A stretch of 64,000 nt of DNA from Zingiber officinale (GCF_018446385.1 NC_055991.1:115797794-115861793); one strand, 5' to 3'; counted from the stretch's first letter, positions 44,161 through 55,865 are shown. Notes: generated from the letters alone by a model not told the origin. Made by a program: numbers and translations.

Positions 44161-45380
44161 TCATTTAATCAGCCGTCCGGACGCCTCTGGGTTGAGGAGG
44201 ACTCTCCCTAGAGGGTTGTTCGTCATTACAATGATTGTGTGCGCCAGAAAATAGGGTCGGAGTCTCTGAGTGGCGAGGACTAAAGCGAATGCAAGCTTTT
44301 CGAGACCAGTGTAGCGAGACTCAGCATCTTTTAGGATATGACTTAAGAAATACACAGGCTGCTCTTCGCCATTTTGCCTTACTAGCGTCGAGCCAACGGC
44401 CTGCTCGGTCGAGAATAGGTAGATACGGAGTGGTTCGCCGGCGGCTGGCTTAGTCAGTACAGGTAATGAATTCAGATACACCTTTAATTCTTCGAAAGCC
44501 CGATCACACTCTGTGTCCCATTGGAATTTGGCTGCTCGAGGCAAAATCTTGAAGAATGGCAAACTCCAGTCGGCTGTCTTAGAGATGAATCGTGACAAGG
44601 CTGTTATCCGTCCAGTGAGGCGTTGCACTTCCTTCATGCTTCAGGGCGACGGCATGTCCTGCAGCGCCCTTACTTTGCTAGGGTTCGCCTCGATGCCCCG
44701 TTCGGTAACAATGTAGCCCAGGAATCGCCCACCTTTCGCCCCGAACAGACACTTCTGGGGTTCAGCTTGACTCCGTACATTCTCAGAGTCCGGAAGGTTT
44801 CTTCTATATCTGCACACAGATCGACCGCTCGGAGTGATTTAATAAGTATGTCATCTACGTATACCTCCAAGTTTCGCCCGATCTGCTTTCGGAACACTCT
44901 GTTCATGAGCCGCTGATACGTGGCGCTCACGTTCTTCAGCCCAAACGACATTACCTTGTAGCAGTAGGTGCCGTCCGCCGTGATGAAACTCACTTTCTCC
45001 TGGTCTTCTCGGGCGAGCGGCACCTGGTGATAACCCTGATATGCATCCAGCATGCATATCAGCTCACATCCGGCGGTCGAGTCCACCATTTAGTCGATCC
45101 GGAGCAGAGGGTAGAAGTCCTTCAGGCACGCCCTATTGAGGTCCCGGAAATCGATGCAGACCCTCCACTTGTTACCCGACTTGGAAACTAGCACAACATT
45201 TGCCAACCAACTCGAGAATTGAACTTCCCGTATATGGTCGGCTTCTAGCAACTTTTCGACCTCCGCTCGGATGATGATGTTCTGCTCTGCGCTGAAGTCC
45301 CGCTTTCTCTGCTTCATTGGTCGAGCGTCCGGTCGGACATGGAGCTCATGTTGCGCTACGCTCGGCGAAATGCCCGGCAA
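44161..45380 (-). pseudogene. Tat-1 reverse transcriptase and RNase H, broken
   Basis: Minus strand: 45380-45090 holds RT N-terminal motifs (KWRVCIDFRDLNRA); a TAA at 45092-45090 splits it from 45089-44670, which has MLDAYQGYHQV, MSFGLKN and an intact YVDDILIKS active site. The frame is lost after GVKLNP near 44760 and recovers at 44637-44161 with RITALSRFISK and the RNase H block RYTGLEKLAFALV. Typical gypsy order. At least one stop and one frameshift make it inactive. Confidence 0.9.
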
Positions 45381-45521
45381 CTCGTGGGTTGACCATGCGA
45401 AGACGTCATGGTTGCATCGTAGGCACTCAACTAGCTCCTCCCTCTGGTCTCCCTCCAGGTCAGACGCTATGAATGTTGTGGCTTCTGGCCGGTCGGGCTG
45501 GATCTATACTTCCTCATTTTC

Positions 45522-46123
45522 CTAGTAAACTAAAGTTGGAGGCTTTTTAGTCACGGTATTTACCTCGAGGCGCGGTGTTTTCCGCGCCGACCTGGACTCG
45601 GCTCGGACCATTTCCACATAGCATCGTCGGGCGACCAGCTGGTCTCCTCGGACTTCGCCCACTTGGTCCTCCATGGGGAACTTGATCTTCTGGCAGAAAG
45701 TGGAGACAACCGCTTGGAATTTGTTGAGTGCGGGTCGCCCCAATATGACATTGTAAGCAGAGGGGGCATCGACCACTATGAAGTTAGTGGTTCTCGTTCT
45801 TCGCAGCGACTCCTCAACCAGTGATATAGCCAGCCTGGTCTGGCCGACCGACAAGACCTCGTTGCCAGTGAATCCATACAAGGGTGTTGTCATCGGGAGC
45901 AGCTCGACACGATCAATTTATAGTTGGTCGAATGCCTTTTTGAAGATAATGTTGACCGAGTTGCCTATATCAATAAAAATGTGGTGAATAGTATAATTTG
46001 CTATTACCGCTCAGATGATGAGTGCATCGTCGTGCGACACTTCAACTCCTTCCAGGTCCCTAGGCCCGAAGCTGATCTCGAGACCCCGTGCTCGCTCTTG
46101 GCTGCAGCCTACTGCATGAATCC
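45522..46123 (-). pseudogene. Tat-1 aspartic protease, active site degraded
   Basis: Minus-strand coding with SAYNVILGRPALNKF and IKFPMEDQVGEVRGDQ (45893-45522). Upstream, near 45985-45945, the catalytic box reads FIDIGNSVNII instead of FIDTGSSVNII. The loss of DTG(S) means no protease activity. A stop near 45920 and frame changes add to the damage. Confidence 0.85.
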
Positions 46124-47569
46124 TTAGCTGCCGAACGTGTGACTTTCTGGCCCTGTTGGAATCTCCTCCCGTAGGGCCCCCAGCGATGATGTTGATTTCA
46201 CCCCGAGCGGTATTGCTTCAATTTTCCTCCTCCCGAGCGGAGGGCCTCGTTCGCTCCTGTGAGGCTCGGGGTTTGGTCCTCGGCGGATGATGATGCTGCC
46301 GATCGACCGACTCCCTGGCCCCACGTCGTTTGGTGTCCTGGTGTCGGGGGCGCCGATCAGGTGAAGGGGATCAGCGGCGATAGCTCCTAGGCGCAAGGTG
46401 AGCGATCGGCGGAAGGCTCCGACAGTCACGGGTGTTGTGGGTGGCTGACTGGTGAAGTGAACAGAACATGGGAGTCCATACCTTTCCCTTCTGCTTAGGC
46501 CGATCAGCCGCCACATGCTGGATAGCTTGCGGTCTTGATTCTTGGTGTGGACGTACTCCTTCGGCTCGAGGTCCTCTTGGCGGTTGATGGCTGGTTGGTT
46601 GCCTCCGCTCGGCGGGCGCCAGCGGCTCGGCCGGTGTTTCTTTCTTCTTGTCGCCTGGGCTCCCTCCACATTGATGTATTCATTGACTTTGTGCAGCATA
46701 TGGTCGTAGCTGCGAGGCGACTTTCTGATGAGCGAGCGGAAGAAATCACCGACCACAAGCCCTTGTGTGAACACGTTCATCATGGTCTCCGAGGTGACTG
46801 TTGGGATATCCATGGCCACCTGGTTGAAGCGTTGGATGTAAGCTCGGAGCGTCTCCCTCGGGCCTTGTTTTATGGCGAACAAGCTGACGCTGGTCTTCTG
46901 GTAGCGCCTGCTGCTCGCGAAATGATGAAGGAAAACCGTGCGGAATTCTTTGAAGCTTGTGATCGATCCGTCCGGCAGCCTCCGGAACCACCGTTGCGCC
47001 GATCCCGAAAGGGTGGTGAGAAATACCCTACACTTTACACCATCTGTATATTGATGTAAAGTGGCCATGTTGTCGAACTTACCCAGATGGTCATCCGGGT
47101 CGGTGGTCCCGTTATATTCTTCGATTGTCGGGGGCGTGTAGTGCCTTGGCAGTGGATCCTGAAGAATGGCCTCAGAAAACTGTCGATTGATCCGCTCGGG
47201 GGATGACTCAGCCCGAGGCGCCTTCCCCTTCATAGCATCCCGTACGGGTGCTTCATCTGATGACCCTTGATTGGCCTGTGCCAGCTCGGATGGAGTCTGG
47301 AATAATGCCCGATGAAACGGAATAGGGGCTGGCCGCGCATTCCCTGGAGTGCTGGTCTAACCTTTATTCTGCGCCCATATGGAGTATTGCTCCGGCTGGT
47401 CCTCCCCCGTCGCTTGGCCACCTGACGCCGAAATTGTCTGTTGTGCTAACCGCTCGGCTAGCGCCTTCTGTTGTTGCTGCTCCACGATTTTTGCCGCTCT
47501 TGCCTCAATAAGGGCGTCGAGCTCCTCCTGAGAGAGCGTCACGGTGTGTGGTCGTCCAGCTCCTTCCAT
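46124..47569 (-). pseudogene. Tat-1 gag
   Basis: Starts at ATG 47569 (MEGAGRPHTVTLSQEELDAL). A TAG at 47359-47357 replaces a Gln codon present in Tat-2. From 47233 the frame is open to 46124 and includes the gypsy gag core: IEEYNGTTDPDDHL, KCRVFLTTLSGSAQRWF, LHHFASSRRYQKT and LRAYIQRFNQVA. After about 46700 the original frame shifts; the zinc-binding segment FCSLHQSATHNTRDC (CX2HX4HX4C type) is in another frame near 46460. Structural protein of the particle in intact relatives. Confidence 0.88.
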
Positions 47570-47595
47570 CTTCTCTGCACGGATTCAGGTGTGTT

Positions 47596-47611
47596 CCCAC
47601 AGACGGCGCCA
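47596..47611 (-). other. Primer-binding site of Tat-1
   Basis: TGGCGCCGTCTGTGGG on the minus strand, three bases inside the 5' LTR. The first nine bases match the tRNA-Asp-type PBS often used by plant gypsy elements; the rest diverges. Confidence 0.6.
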
Positions 47612-47614
47612 ATT

Positions 47615-48480
47615 TGATCTGTCCGAGCTGTGAGTTGATGAAAGCTGGGGACGTGGCGCTCTCTGTTGGCTCCGCGTAGACGCCGGGATGAGGTGAACCT
47701 CCGGCTGCAACAAAGTCGGGCTGGGAAGGGGTTCCCGGCGACGACCCTTCGACGCTCAAGTTAGGTGAGAAGAAATCTGAAGCAAAATAAGGAGAACTGT
47801 AGCTACAGTATCGTTGATTGCATACCTCCGTCGAAGTCTGGGCCGGGGAGGCGTGTGTACGCTTATCGACACGTGCACGCTTCCCCAAACATACCTCCCA
47901 ATAGATGTGTCAGAAAAGCATGTCTGACGCTATACCGCAACCGTCCGAGCATATCTCTGACATGACAATGGCAACTTCCACCGTACGATTATCTGTCTGG
48001 TCTGGTCGTCGACCATGTTGTCTATCGGCGGCACATATCCCGAGAAGGATATCTGTGGTCGTCGCCTTTGTACTCTTTCGCACCTTCTGTCTTTTATCGG
48101 GCCGAGCGGGAGAGACGCTCGGCCATACTGGTTGGACCGAGCGGGACCGTGCCTCGGCCATATTGGTCGGCCGGGGGGACGCAGGCGAGGCCGAGCGAGT
48201 GAGCCGCTCGGTCATATGCTCGGATGAATAACGCCTACATCGGCCTACAGCCTAGCTGAGCGGCCGCTTAGCCCAATCAGCTGTAGTATGTGAATTCCTG
48301 AGCATCAGAAACTCGACCCTTAGCCGAGTTATCTCCTTGCCGACCTGGCCTTCTTCTGCGGATGATCGGCAAGGTGGCCTCCCGCTCGGCTCACCTCCTT
48401 TTACGATGATCGTCTCGACCTTGACCTCCACGTGTCATTAACCTCTGTCCGTACGGGACCCCTCCTTTGCTACCGGATCA
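47615..48480 (-). repeat. 5' LTR of Tat-1
   Basis: 866 bp, clearly similar to 29350-30237. Around 47840 about 17 bases are missing, including the TATATA box seen in the 3' LTR near 29590, so this copy probably lost its core promoter. Confidence 0.93.
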
Positions 48481-48690
48481 GTGTCGATATGGAAAATCTT
48501 ATGATACTCAGACATATGCGATTTGATTTCTCCCACAACTAAAATTCAACCCTTTGCTATGTAATGTTAGCATTGGTTAGAGGTATGGGACGATCATTTC
48601 TTAATACATAGTCTAAGTCCATGTAGACTAAGACTACGATCACGTATTCTTTCCTTTCAGCAAAATTTAAACTAGTTAATGTTGGATGTT
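48481..48690 (-). pseudogene. copia gag N-terminal remnant (right side of the Tat-1 insertion)
   Basis: After the TSD GTGTC, the minus strand reads gag remnants (EIKSHMSEYHKIFHI, then KERIRDRSLSLHGLRLCI further upstream) that lead in frame toward the gag at 29349. This shows that Tat-1 inserted into the copia element. Confidence 0.7.
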
Positions 48691-48896
48691 ATTAATACTG
48701 ACAATTATTTATTGCATTAAAATTAGAGAAATTATAATATAAAATTATGTAAATAAAATAAAATTTTAAATAAATAAATATATATGTATATATATATATA
48801 TAGATACACACGCTTTTTATGAGATATCAAATACAATATTATATTTTACTTTGTAAACTAAAATATAATTTATTAGCGGTACTCTATGATATAATT
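48691..48896. other. AT-rich spacer between the two Tat elements
   Basis: About 200 bp of AT-rich sequence with a (TA)n tract at 48780-48800. No copia LTR recognised. It ends in the TSD TAATT (48892-48896) of Tat-2. Confidence 0.6.
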
Positions 48897-49670
48897 TGAT
48901 CCGGTGGAAAGGATCGGAGGCCCACATGGGAAGGGGTCAACGACACGGGAGAGTCAAAGTTCCGGCAGAGTGGGTCGGAAGTCACCTGGCCGACCGGCCG
49001 GAGTAGTTGCCGAGCCGACATGAAGACAGCTCGACCTCAGGTCGAGCTTCCGACGCTCACAAGCTCCCTTATAGAGGAGTCGCTTTGCCGAGTGGCCGAG
49101 CCGCTCGGCCGAACTGCAGAACAACTAGCTGGTGCCCTGTCCGAGTATGTGACCGAGCGGCCATCTCGCCCGGTCCGTGGTGAATATATACCCGAGCGCC
49201 TGGGAGTCCGAGCAACTAGCCTGTCCGGCCCAAGTAGCGACAAAAGGCTTGGAAGAGGACGAAAGGGGCAGCTTGTGATATCATTCTCGAGACACCTGCC
49301 GCCGACAAATAGAATGGTCGGCGATCGAGCCGTACTGAGGATCGTACGGGGGAAGTTTCCGCTACCATGGCAGAGATATGCTCGGGCAGTTGCGGTATGG
49401 TGTCAGTCACGCTTTTCTGACACAATCATTCTGAGGTATGCTTTGAGGAACGTGCATGTCTCGGGAAGCGTGCACGTGCCTCTCCGGGATTCTATATAAA
49501 GACCCCCATACTTCGACGGAGGTAGGATTTTTTCTCCCATCTACTCTAGCCACAATCGTTATTTTGTCTCTGCTTCATCTCGCTGTTGCCTGACTTGAGC
49601 GTCGGAGGGTCGTCATCTGTGGGAGCGCTACGCCCCCAGCTTTCATCGACTCAACGCACGGACATGATCA
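48897..49670 (+). repeat. 5' LTR of Tat-2
   Basis: 774 bp; TATA box CTATATAAAGACC near 49492. It lacks about 75 bp found in the 3' LTR (GTCGCCGGGAACCCC to GAAGGCAGTAGG region), so a deletion occurred after insertion. Confidence 0.93.
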
Positions 49671-49673
49671 AAT

Positions 49674-49689
49674 TGGCGTCATCCGTGGG
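49674..49689 (+). other. Primer-binding site of Tat-2 (mutated)
   Basis: TGGCGTCATCCGTGGG three bases after the LTR; corresponds to TGGCGCCGTCTGTGGG in Tat-1 with a few transitions. Confidence 0.6.
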
Positions 49690-49715
49690 AATGCACCTGA
49701 ATCCGAGCCGAGAAG

Positions 49716-51102
49716 ATGGAAGAAGCTGGACGCCAACTCATGGTAACACTCTCTCCCGAGGAGCTCGAAGCACTCATCTAAGCGCGAGCCGCAAAGATGG
49801 TCGAGCAACAGCAGAAGGCCCAAGCAGAGAGGATAGCTCAACAGGCCGCCTCGGTTTCTGGAGGCCGAGCGACCATGGAGGACCGACCGGAACAATATTC
49901 TACCTGGGCTCAAAACAAAGGGCAGACCGGCACACCAGGAGACTCGCCGGCCACCCCTATTCCATTCCATCGGGCACTGTTTCAGACTCCGTCGGAACTG
50001 GCCCTAGCCAACCAGGGATCGTCCGATGAAGCACCTGTGCGAGACTCCAAAAAGGGGAAAGCACCGCGTGCAGAGTCATCCCCCGAGCGGGTCAATCGCC
50101 AGTTCTCTGAGGCAATCTTACAAGACCCTCTTCCAATGCATTACGCTCCAATATCGATCGGGGAGTATAATGGCGCAACCGATCCGGACGACCTTCTCGG
50201 TAAGTTCGATAACACTGCTACTCTTCATCAATGCACCGACGGAGTCAAATGCAGAGTCTACCTCACTACATTCTCTGGTTCGGCTCAAGGCTGGTTCCGG
50301 AAGTTGCCGGACGGATCAATTAAGAGCTTCAGAGATTTCCGAACGGCATTCCTCCCTCACTTTGCCAGCAACCGATGCTATCAGAAGACTAGCGTGAGCC
50401 TCTTTTCCATGAAGCAAGGGCCGAAAGAAACTCTCCGAGCCTACATCCAGCGCTTCAACCAAGCAGCTATGGACATCCCCGCGGTCTCGTCTGAGATAAT
50501 GATGCATGCTTTTACACAAGGCTTAGTCGATGGGGACTTCTTTCGCTCGCTCATCAGGAAGCCGCCTCGCGATTACGACCACATGCTGAAAAAAAACAAG
50601 TGAGTACATTAACGTGGAGGAAGCACAAGCGGCCCGAAAGAAGGAAGCGTCGGGCGAGCCCCCAGCCCAAACTGAACGGAGAACACATATCAACCAACAA
50701 CCGCCGAAAGGACCACGTGCCGAGGGGATGAGGCCACCTCAAGATTTCAGGTCGTCCGCCGTTCAGCACATTGCGGCCGAGCGGCCTCGACAAAAAGGCA
50801 AGGTATGGACGCCCATATTTTGCAAAATCCATCAATCAGCCACCCATAACACTTGGGACTGCCGGAGTCTCCCCCCGGTCAGCCAACCTGAGCCGAGGAT
50901 CTATCGGCGCCGATCACCTTCACCTAACAGGCGAGCTCATCATCAGCATGCCAAGCGCCTAATAATTAGGCGTTCACCCGAGCGACACCACCATCACCAG
51001 CAACATCACCAGCCAAGGCCAACCCTCGAGTCTCCCATGAGCAAGCCAGACTGTCCGGTCTGGAGGAAGAAAATAGAAGTAATACCGCTCGGGGGGAAAT
51101 AA
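49716..51102 (+). pseudogene. Tat-2 gag
   Basis: Starts ATG 49716 (MEEAGRQLMVTLSPEELEAL). A TAA at 49779-49781 stops it after 21 codons, then the frame is open from 49782 to 50603. The gag core is EYNGATDPDDLLGKFDN, FSGSAQGWFRKLPDG and RAYIQRFNQAAMDIP. An A-run near 50588 causes a one-base shift; the next frame (50614-51102) has NVEEAQAARKKEAS and the zinc-binding FCKIHQSATHNTWDC, a CX2HX4HX4C variant. The breaks are few, so decay is more recent than in Tat-1. Confidence 0.9.
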
Positions 51103-51182
51103 ACATCATCGTTGGTGGGCCAACAAGTGGTGACTCCAATCGAGCCCGCAAGTCGTATGCCTGACGACTGGAAATACATGCT

Positions 51183-51905
51183 GTGGGATGCAACCAAGAG
51201 AAGGCGAGCGGGTCGGCGATCAGCTTTGGTCCTGGCGACCTCGAGGGAGTCGAAGTGCCTCACGATGACGCCCTCATCATCCGAGCGGTAATAGCAAACT
51301 ACACTATTCATCACATCTTTATTGACACAGGGAGTTCGGTCAACATAATCTTCAAGAAGGCGTTCGACCAGCTCCAAATCGACAGGGCGGAGCTACTACC
51401 GATGACCACGCCTTGCTCGGATTCACGGGTAACAAGGTTCAACCAGATGAAGTTGGCCATTTCGCTCGGGGAAGAACCACTCAGGAGAACGCGGACTGCT
51501 AACTTCATCATTGTGGACGTTCCCTCGGCATACAACGTCATTCTGGGCCGACCGGCTCTCAACGAGTTCCGGTCGGTCGTCTCAACTTTCCATCAGAAGA
51601 TCAAATTCCCCGTGGAAGACCAAGTGGGAGAAGTTAGAGGCGATCAGCTAGCAGCGCGGCGTTGCTATGTGGAGATGGTGCAGGCAGAGTCGAGGTCCGC
51701 TCGGAAGGCCCCCCGTATCGAGGTAAATGTTATAACCAAAAAGCCGCCTACTTTTGTTTATGAAGAAAAGGAGGAAGTACAAATTCACCTGGTTCGATCG
51801 GAGGCCACGACGTTCATAGCCTCCGACTTGGAGGCAAGCCAGAAGGAGGAGCTAACCAGATGTCTCCAACGAAACCACGATGTCTTCGCGTGGTCGATGC
51901 ACTAG
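51183..51905 (+). pseudogene. Tat-2 aspartic protease
   Basis: Open frame with the intact catalytic box FIDTGSSVNIIFKKAFDQL (about 51309-51365), SAYNVILGRPALNEF and the conserved EDQVGEVRGDQLAARRCY block. It ends at a TAG at 51903-51905 that lies before the RT region, where an intact pol would read through. The protease domain itself looks undamaged. Confidence 0.85.
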
Positions 51906-53240
51906 CTGTCAGGAATCTCGCCAAGCATCACGTAGCACGAGCTACACGTCCGGTCGGACGCTCGTCCCGTCAAGCAAAGGAAGCGGGATTATAGTGCCGA
52001 GCAGAACATCATCATACGGGCGGAAGTCAAGAAACTTCTAGAGGTCGGCCACATACACGAGGTACAGTTCCCAAGCTGGCTCACAAATGTGGTGCTAGTC
52101 TCTAAGCCCGGCAACAAATGGAGAGTCTGCATCGACTTCCGCGACCTGAACAAAGCGTGTCCGAAGGATTCTTACCCACTGCCCTGGATTGACCAAATGG
52201 TGGGCTCAACCGCCGGGTGCGAACTGATATGCATGCTGGATGCTTATCAGGGTTATCACTAAGTGCCGCTCGCCCGGGAAGATCAAGAGAAGGTCAGTTT
52301 CATCACAGCGGACGACACTTACTGCTACAACGTGATGCCGTTCGGACTGAAGAACGCAGGGGCTACGTACTAGCGACTCATGAACAAGGTGTTCCGGAAG
52401 CAGATCGGGAGAAACCTAGAGGTATATGTTAATGATATACTCATTAAATCATTCCGGGCGGCCAACCTTTGTGCAGATATAGAAGAAACTTTCTGGACAT
52501 TACGGGCGTACGGGGTCAAGCTGAACCCAAAAAAGTGTCTGTTCGGAGTAAAAAGTGGTAGTTTCCTAGGCTATATAGTCACCGAGCGAGGCATTGAGGC
52601 CAACCCTAGCAAGGTCAAAGCGCTACAGGATATGCCGCCGCCCAGAAACTTGAAGGAAGTCCAACGCCTTACGGGCCGCATAACAGCGCTATCCCAGTTC
52701 ATCTCCCGGACAACCGATCGGAGCATGCCCTTCTTCAGGATTCTACGTCGGGTGACCAAATTCCAATGGGATGAGGAATGTGACCGTGCATTCGAAGAAT
52801 TGAAGGCCTACCTAAACTCATTACCTGTATTAGCTAAGCCACCTGTCGGCGAGCCCCTCCGCATTTATCTGTCTTCAACCGAGCACGCGGTCGGTTCGGC
52901 GTTAGTCCGGCAGAACGGCGAAGAACAGCCAGTGTATTTTCTTAGCCACATTTTAAAGGATGTTGAGTCTCGCTACACTGGTCTTGAGAAGCTTGCCTTC
53001 GCACTTGTTTTAACCGCTCGAAGGCTCCGGCCATATTTCCTAGGGCATACAATCATTGTCATGACAAATAGCCCCTTAAGCCGAGTTCTACTAAACCCCG
53101 AGGCGTCCGGGCGGTTGATCAAATGGACTACGGAGCTTAGCGAGTTTGACATACAGTATCAGCCCCGGACAACAATCAAGACACAGTCGTTGGCAGACTT
53201 CATAACTGAGGTACAAAATCCCGAGCCCGAAGACACCTAA
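51906..53240 (+). pseudogene. Tat-2 reverse transcriptase and RNase H
   Basis: RT motifs WRVCIDFRDLNKACPKD, MLDAYQGYH and MPFGLKNAGATY, with stops at 51903, near 51934, near 52259 and at 52371-52373. The active-site box is YVNDILIKS (about 52424), with Asn replacing the first catalytic Asp. From 52380 to 53240 the frame is open: GVKLNPKKCLFGVKSGSFLG, RITALSQFISR, RNase H RYTGLEKLAFALV. Inactive because of the stops and the active-site change. Confidence 0.92.
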
Positions 53241-53708
53241 AAGGTGTATGTAGATGGATCGTCCACTCGGCAGGGAAGTGGAGTAGGTGTGCTGCTGGTT
53301 TCCCCCCACGGAGAACGAATACACCTGTCCGTATGACTGGACTATAAAGCAACCAACAATGAAGTGGAGTATGAGGCGCTTATAGCAGGTTTGCAGGCTG
53401 CTCGGCATGTAGGAGCTAGCAATGTTTTAATTCATTCAGACTCACAGTTGGCTGCTCAGCAACTTTCAGAAGCATTTGAAATAAGCAACGTCAGGCTCAA
53501 GCTTTATGCGGAAGCCTTCACCAAACTAAGGGCCGGTTTTCGAGAGGTGGTGATACAAAAGATCCCCCGCGCGACCAATCAAGCTGCAGATGAACTGGCT
53601 AAGCTAGCCAGTTCGATATCACCAATCGTCATTGAGCAGCCAGTCGAGCAAGTGTCCGTGCTCGCCCACATCGATCGGATGGAGGGACTCACATTTCCAA
53701 ATGACTAG
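53241..53708 (+). pseudogene. Tat-2 second RNase H (aRNH-type)
   Basis: Begins VYVDGSSTRQGSGVGVLL; a TGA near 53335 interrupts it before NEVEYEALIAGLQAARHVGA, LIHSDSQLAAQQL and NQAADELAKLASS. Acidic residues of the RNase H fold are present. It follows the ordinary RNase H and supports assignment to the Tat lineage. Confidence 0.85.
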
Positions 53709-54931
53709 CGAACGGCTATAACAGAGTTTCTGAGGTCAGGAGCAACGCCGTCCGATCGGTCGGAAGCACATCTGCTCAGAAGAAAACCTGGTCGGTTCGT
53801 CCTCATTGGTGACCAGCTCTACAAAAAAGAGTTATCCAAGCCTCTGCTTAAATGCATCGGCCCGGAGGATGTGGACTACATTTTGCAAAAAGTACACCAA
53901 GGCTCATGTGGCAGGCATCTGGGAGGTTGCTCGTTGGCAAGGAAGATTCTTTTGGCCGGCTATTTTTGGCAGACTTTACAGGAGGGCGCCGCCCGGACAG
54001 TCGTCACATGCTTATCTTGCCAACGGTACCACAGTTTCTCACATCGTCCCGCGGAAGAATTAAAAACTTCCACGGTGTCTTGCCCGTTCGATCAATGAGG
54101 CATGGACATTGTGGAACCATTTCCAATGGCGATCGGACAGCGAAAGTTTTTGCTAGTAGCAGTGGACTATTTTTCCAAGTGGATTGAAGCCGAGCCACTA
54201 GCTAAAATAATCGAGGAAATGGTCAAAAAATTTATATGGCAGCATATCATTTGTCGGTTCGGCATCCCGCGACGGCTCATCTCCGATAATGGGAGGCAGC
54301 TCTCGGGTCAGCAGCTCAAGGAATGGTGCGAGGGGTATGACATCCAGCAAGCCTTCACCTCCGTAGCATATCCCTAAAGTAACGGGCAAGCCGAAGTCAC
54401 CAATCGGGAGATCTTACGAGTTCTCCGGGCTCGGCTCAACCATGAAGGTGGCAGTTGGGTGGACGAGCTGCCCGGGGTATTATGGACGCTCCGAATGACG
54501 CCCAAGGAGGGAACAGGAGCGACCCCCTTTCACCTGGTGTACGGGGGAGAATCCATCGTCCCGGTAGAAGTAGAGGTAGAATCTGACCGGATTAAAATCT
54601 ACGACGAGAACAATGCCGAACAGAGGCATTTGGAGCTGGACTTGGTGGACGAGACGCGAGCTAAGGCCGCCGTTCGGTTGATGGCGTACCGGCAAAGGAT
54701 GAAGCAAAACTACAACAGCGGGTAATTCCCAGATCTTTTCAGGTCGGCGGCCTCGTTTAGAAGAAAGTCAAGCCGGTCGACGACGTTACCAATCTGGGAG
54801 CTCCTTGGGCTGGGTCGTTCAAGATTGTAGAAAAGCTCCGTTCGGGCGCTTATTACCTCGAGGATGGAGATGGACGGAAGCTAGAGCGATCATGGAGCAC
54901 AAATCTCCTCCAGCCGTACCGAGCTGGGTGA
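53709..54931 (+). pseudogene. Tat-2 integrase
   Basis: Zinc-binding part (VHQGSCGRHLGG, CLSCQRYHSF), catalytic part MDIVEPFPMAIGQRKF, FGIPRRLISDNGRQLSG and ELPGVLWTLRMTPKEGTGA, and the C terminus with YYLEDGDGRKLE and LLQPYRAG (stop TGA 54929-54931). TGA at 54096-54098 replaces Trp, TAA at 54375-54377 replaces a sense codon, and a TAA follows NYNSG near 54723. Otherwise full-length. Confidence 0.9.
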
Positions 54932-55036
54932 AAGGTGTGTCATTGTAACTCATAATGTTCAATCCTGCTGTATCTTTTGATCGCAGAAGTAAAATCAAAG
55001 GAAAACCAAGGAAACGAACAATTTATGCCTAACAAA

Positions 55037-55684
55037 GACCATCGAGCGGCGACGTTAAATCCCAGAGTCGGATCGACGACTATAAAAACCCCGGCTTGAA
55101 GACCGTCGAGCGACGACGTTAAATCCCAGAGTCGGATCGGCGACTATAAAAACCCCCGGCTTGAAGACCGTCGAGCGGAGACGTTAAATCCCAGAGTCGG
55201 ACCGGCGACTATAAACCCCCCGGCCCGAAAACCATCGAGCGGCGACGTTAAATCCCAGAGTCGGACTGGCGACTATAAACCCCCCGGCCCGAAGACCGTC
55301 GAGCGGCGACGTTAAATCCCAGAGTCGGACTGGCGACTATAAACCCCCCGGCCAGAAGACCGTCGAGCTACGACGTTAAAGCCCAGAGTCGGACCGGCGA
55401 CTATAAACCCCCCGGCCCGAAGACCGTCGAGCGGCGACGTTAAATCTCAGAGTCGAACCGGCGACTATAAAAACACCGGCTTGAAGACCGTCGAGCGGCG
55501 ACGTTAAATTCCAGAGTTGGACCGGCGACTATAAACCCCCCGGCCTGAATACCGTCAAGCGGCGACGTTAAATCCCAGAGTCGGACCAGCGACTATAAAC
55601 CCCCCGGCCCGAAGACCGTCGAGCGGCGACGTTAAATCCCAGAGTCGGACCGGCGACTATAAAGCCCCCGGCCCGAAGACTACC
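55037..55684 (+). repeat. 64-bp tandem array of Tat-2
   Basis: About ten copies of a 64-bp unit containing GTCGAGCGGCGACGTTAAAT, CCCAGAGTCGGACCGGCGAC and TATAAACCCCCCGGCC. It is the reverse-complement relative of the Tat-1 array, that is, the same orientation relative to pol in both elements. Confidence 0.95.
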
Positions 55685-55865
55685 GAATGCCGCTCGGAAA
55701 GAATGCGTGCGAAAAAGTAACATTAGCAGAATCGGAATTTTATATTGACTCATATAAAAATAACACAGATAAGTGGGCTAAAAGCGGATAATATTAACTC
55801 GCGGAACGGCGATCATACAGATGAAACTTCGAAATAGAAAGACAAAGACAAGCTAAAGACGCTCC

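Larger units (their letters stand above)
29350..48480 (-). mobile_element. Tat-1: Ty3/gypsy element of Tat type with antisense aORF, interrupted by TR-GAG-1
   Basis: Bounded by LTRs at 29350-30237 and 47615-48480 that start TGATC and end in GATCA, and by a 5-bp TSD GTGTC (29345-29349 and 48481-48485). Order on the minus strand: 5' LTR, PBS, gag, protease, RT, RNase H, second RNase H, integrase, tandem array, antisense aORF, purine tract, 3' LTR. The second RNase H and the antisense extra ORF are traits of the Tat lineage. Without the nested 7.0-kb TR-GAG-1 and 1.06-kb solo LTR it would be about 11 kb. Coding regions carry several stops and frameshifts. Confidence 0.93.

Noticed and set aside
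49020-49499. 159-codon frame in the Tat-2 5' LTR
   Set aside because: Lies wholly within the LTR and is only partly open in the 3' LTR; GC-driven.
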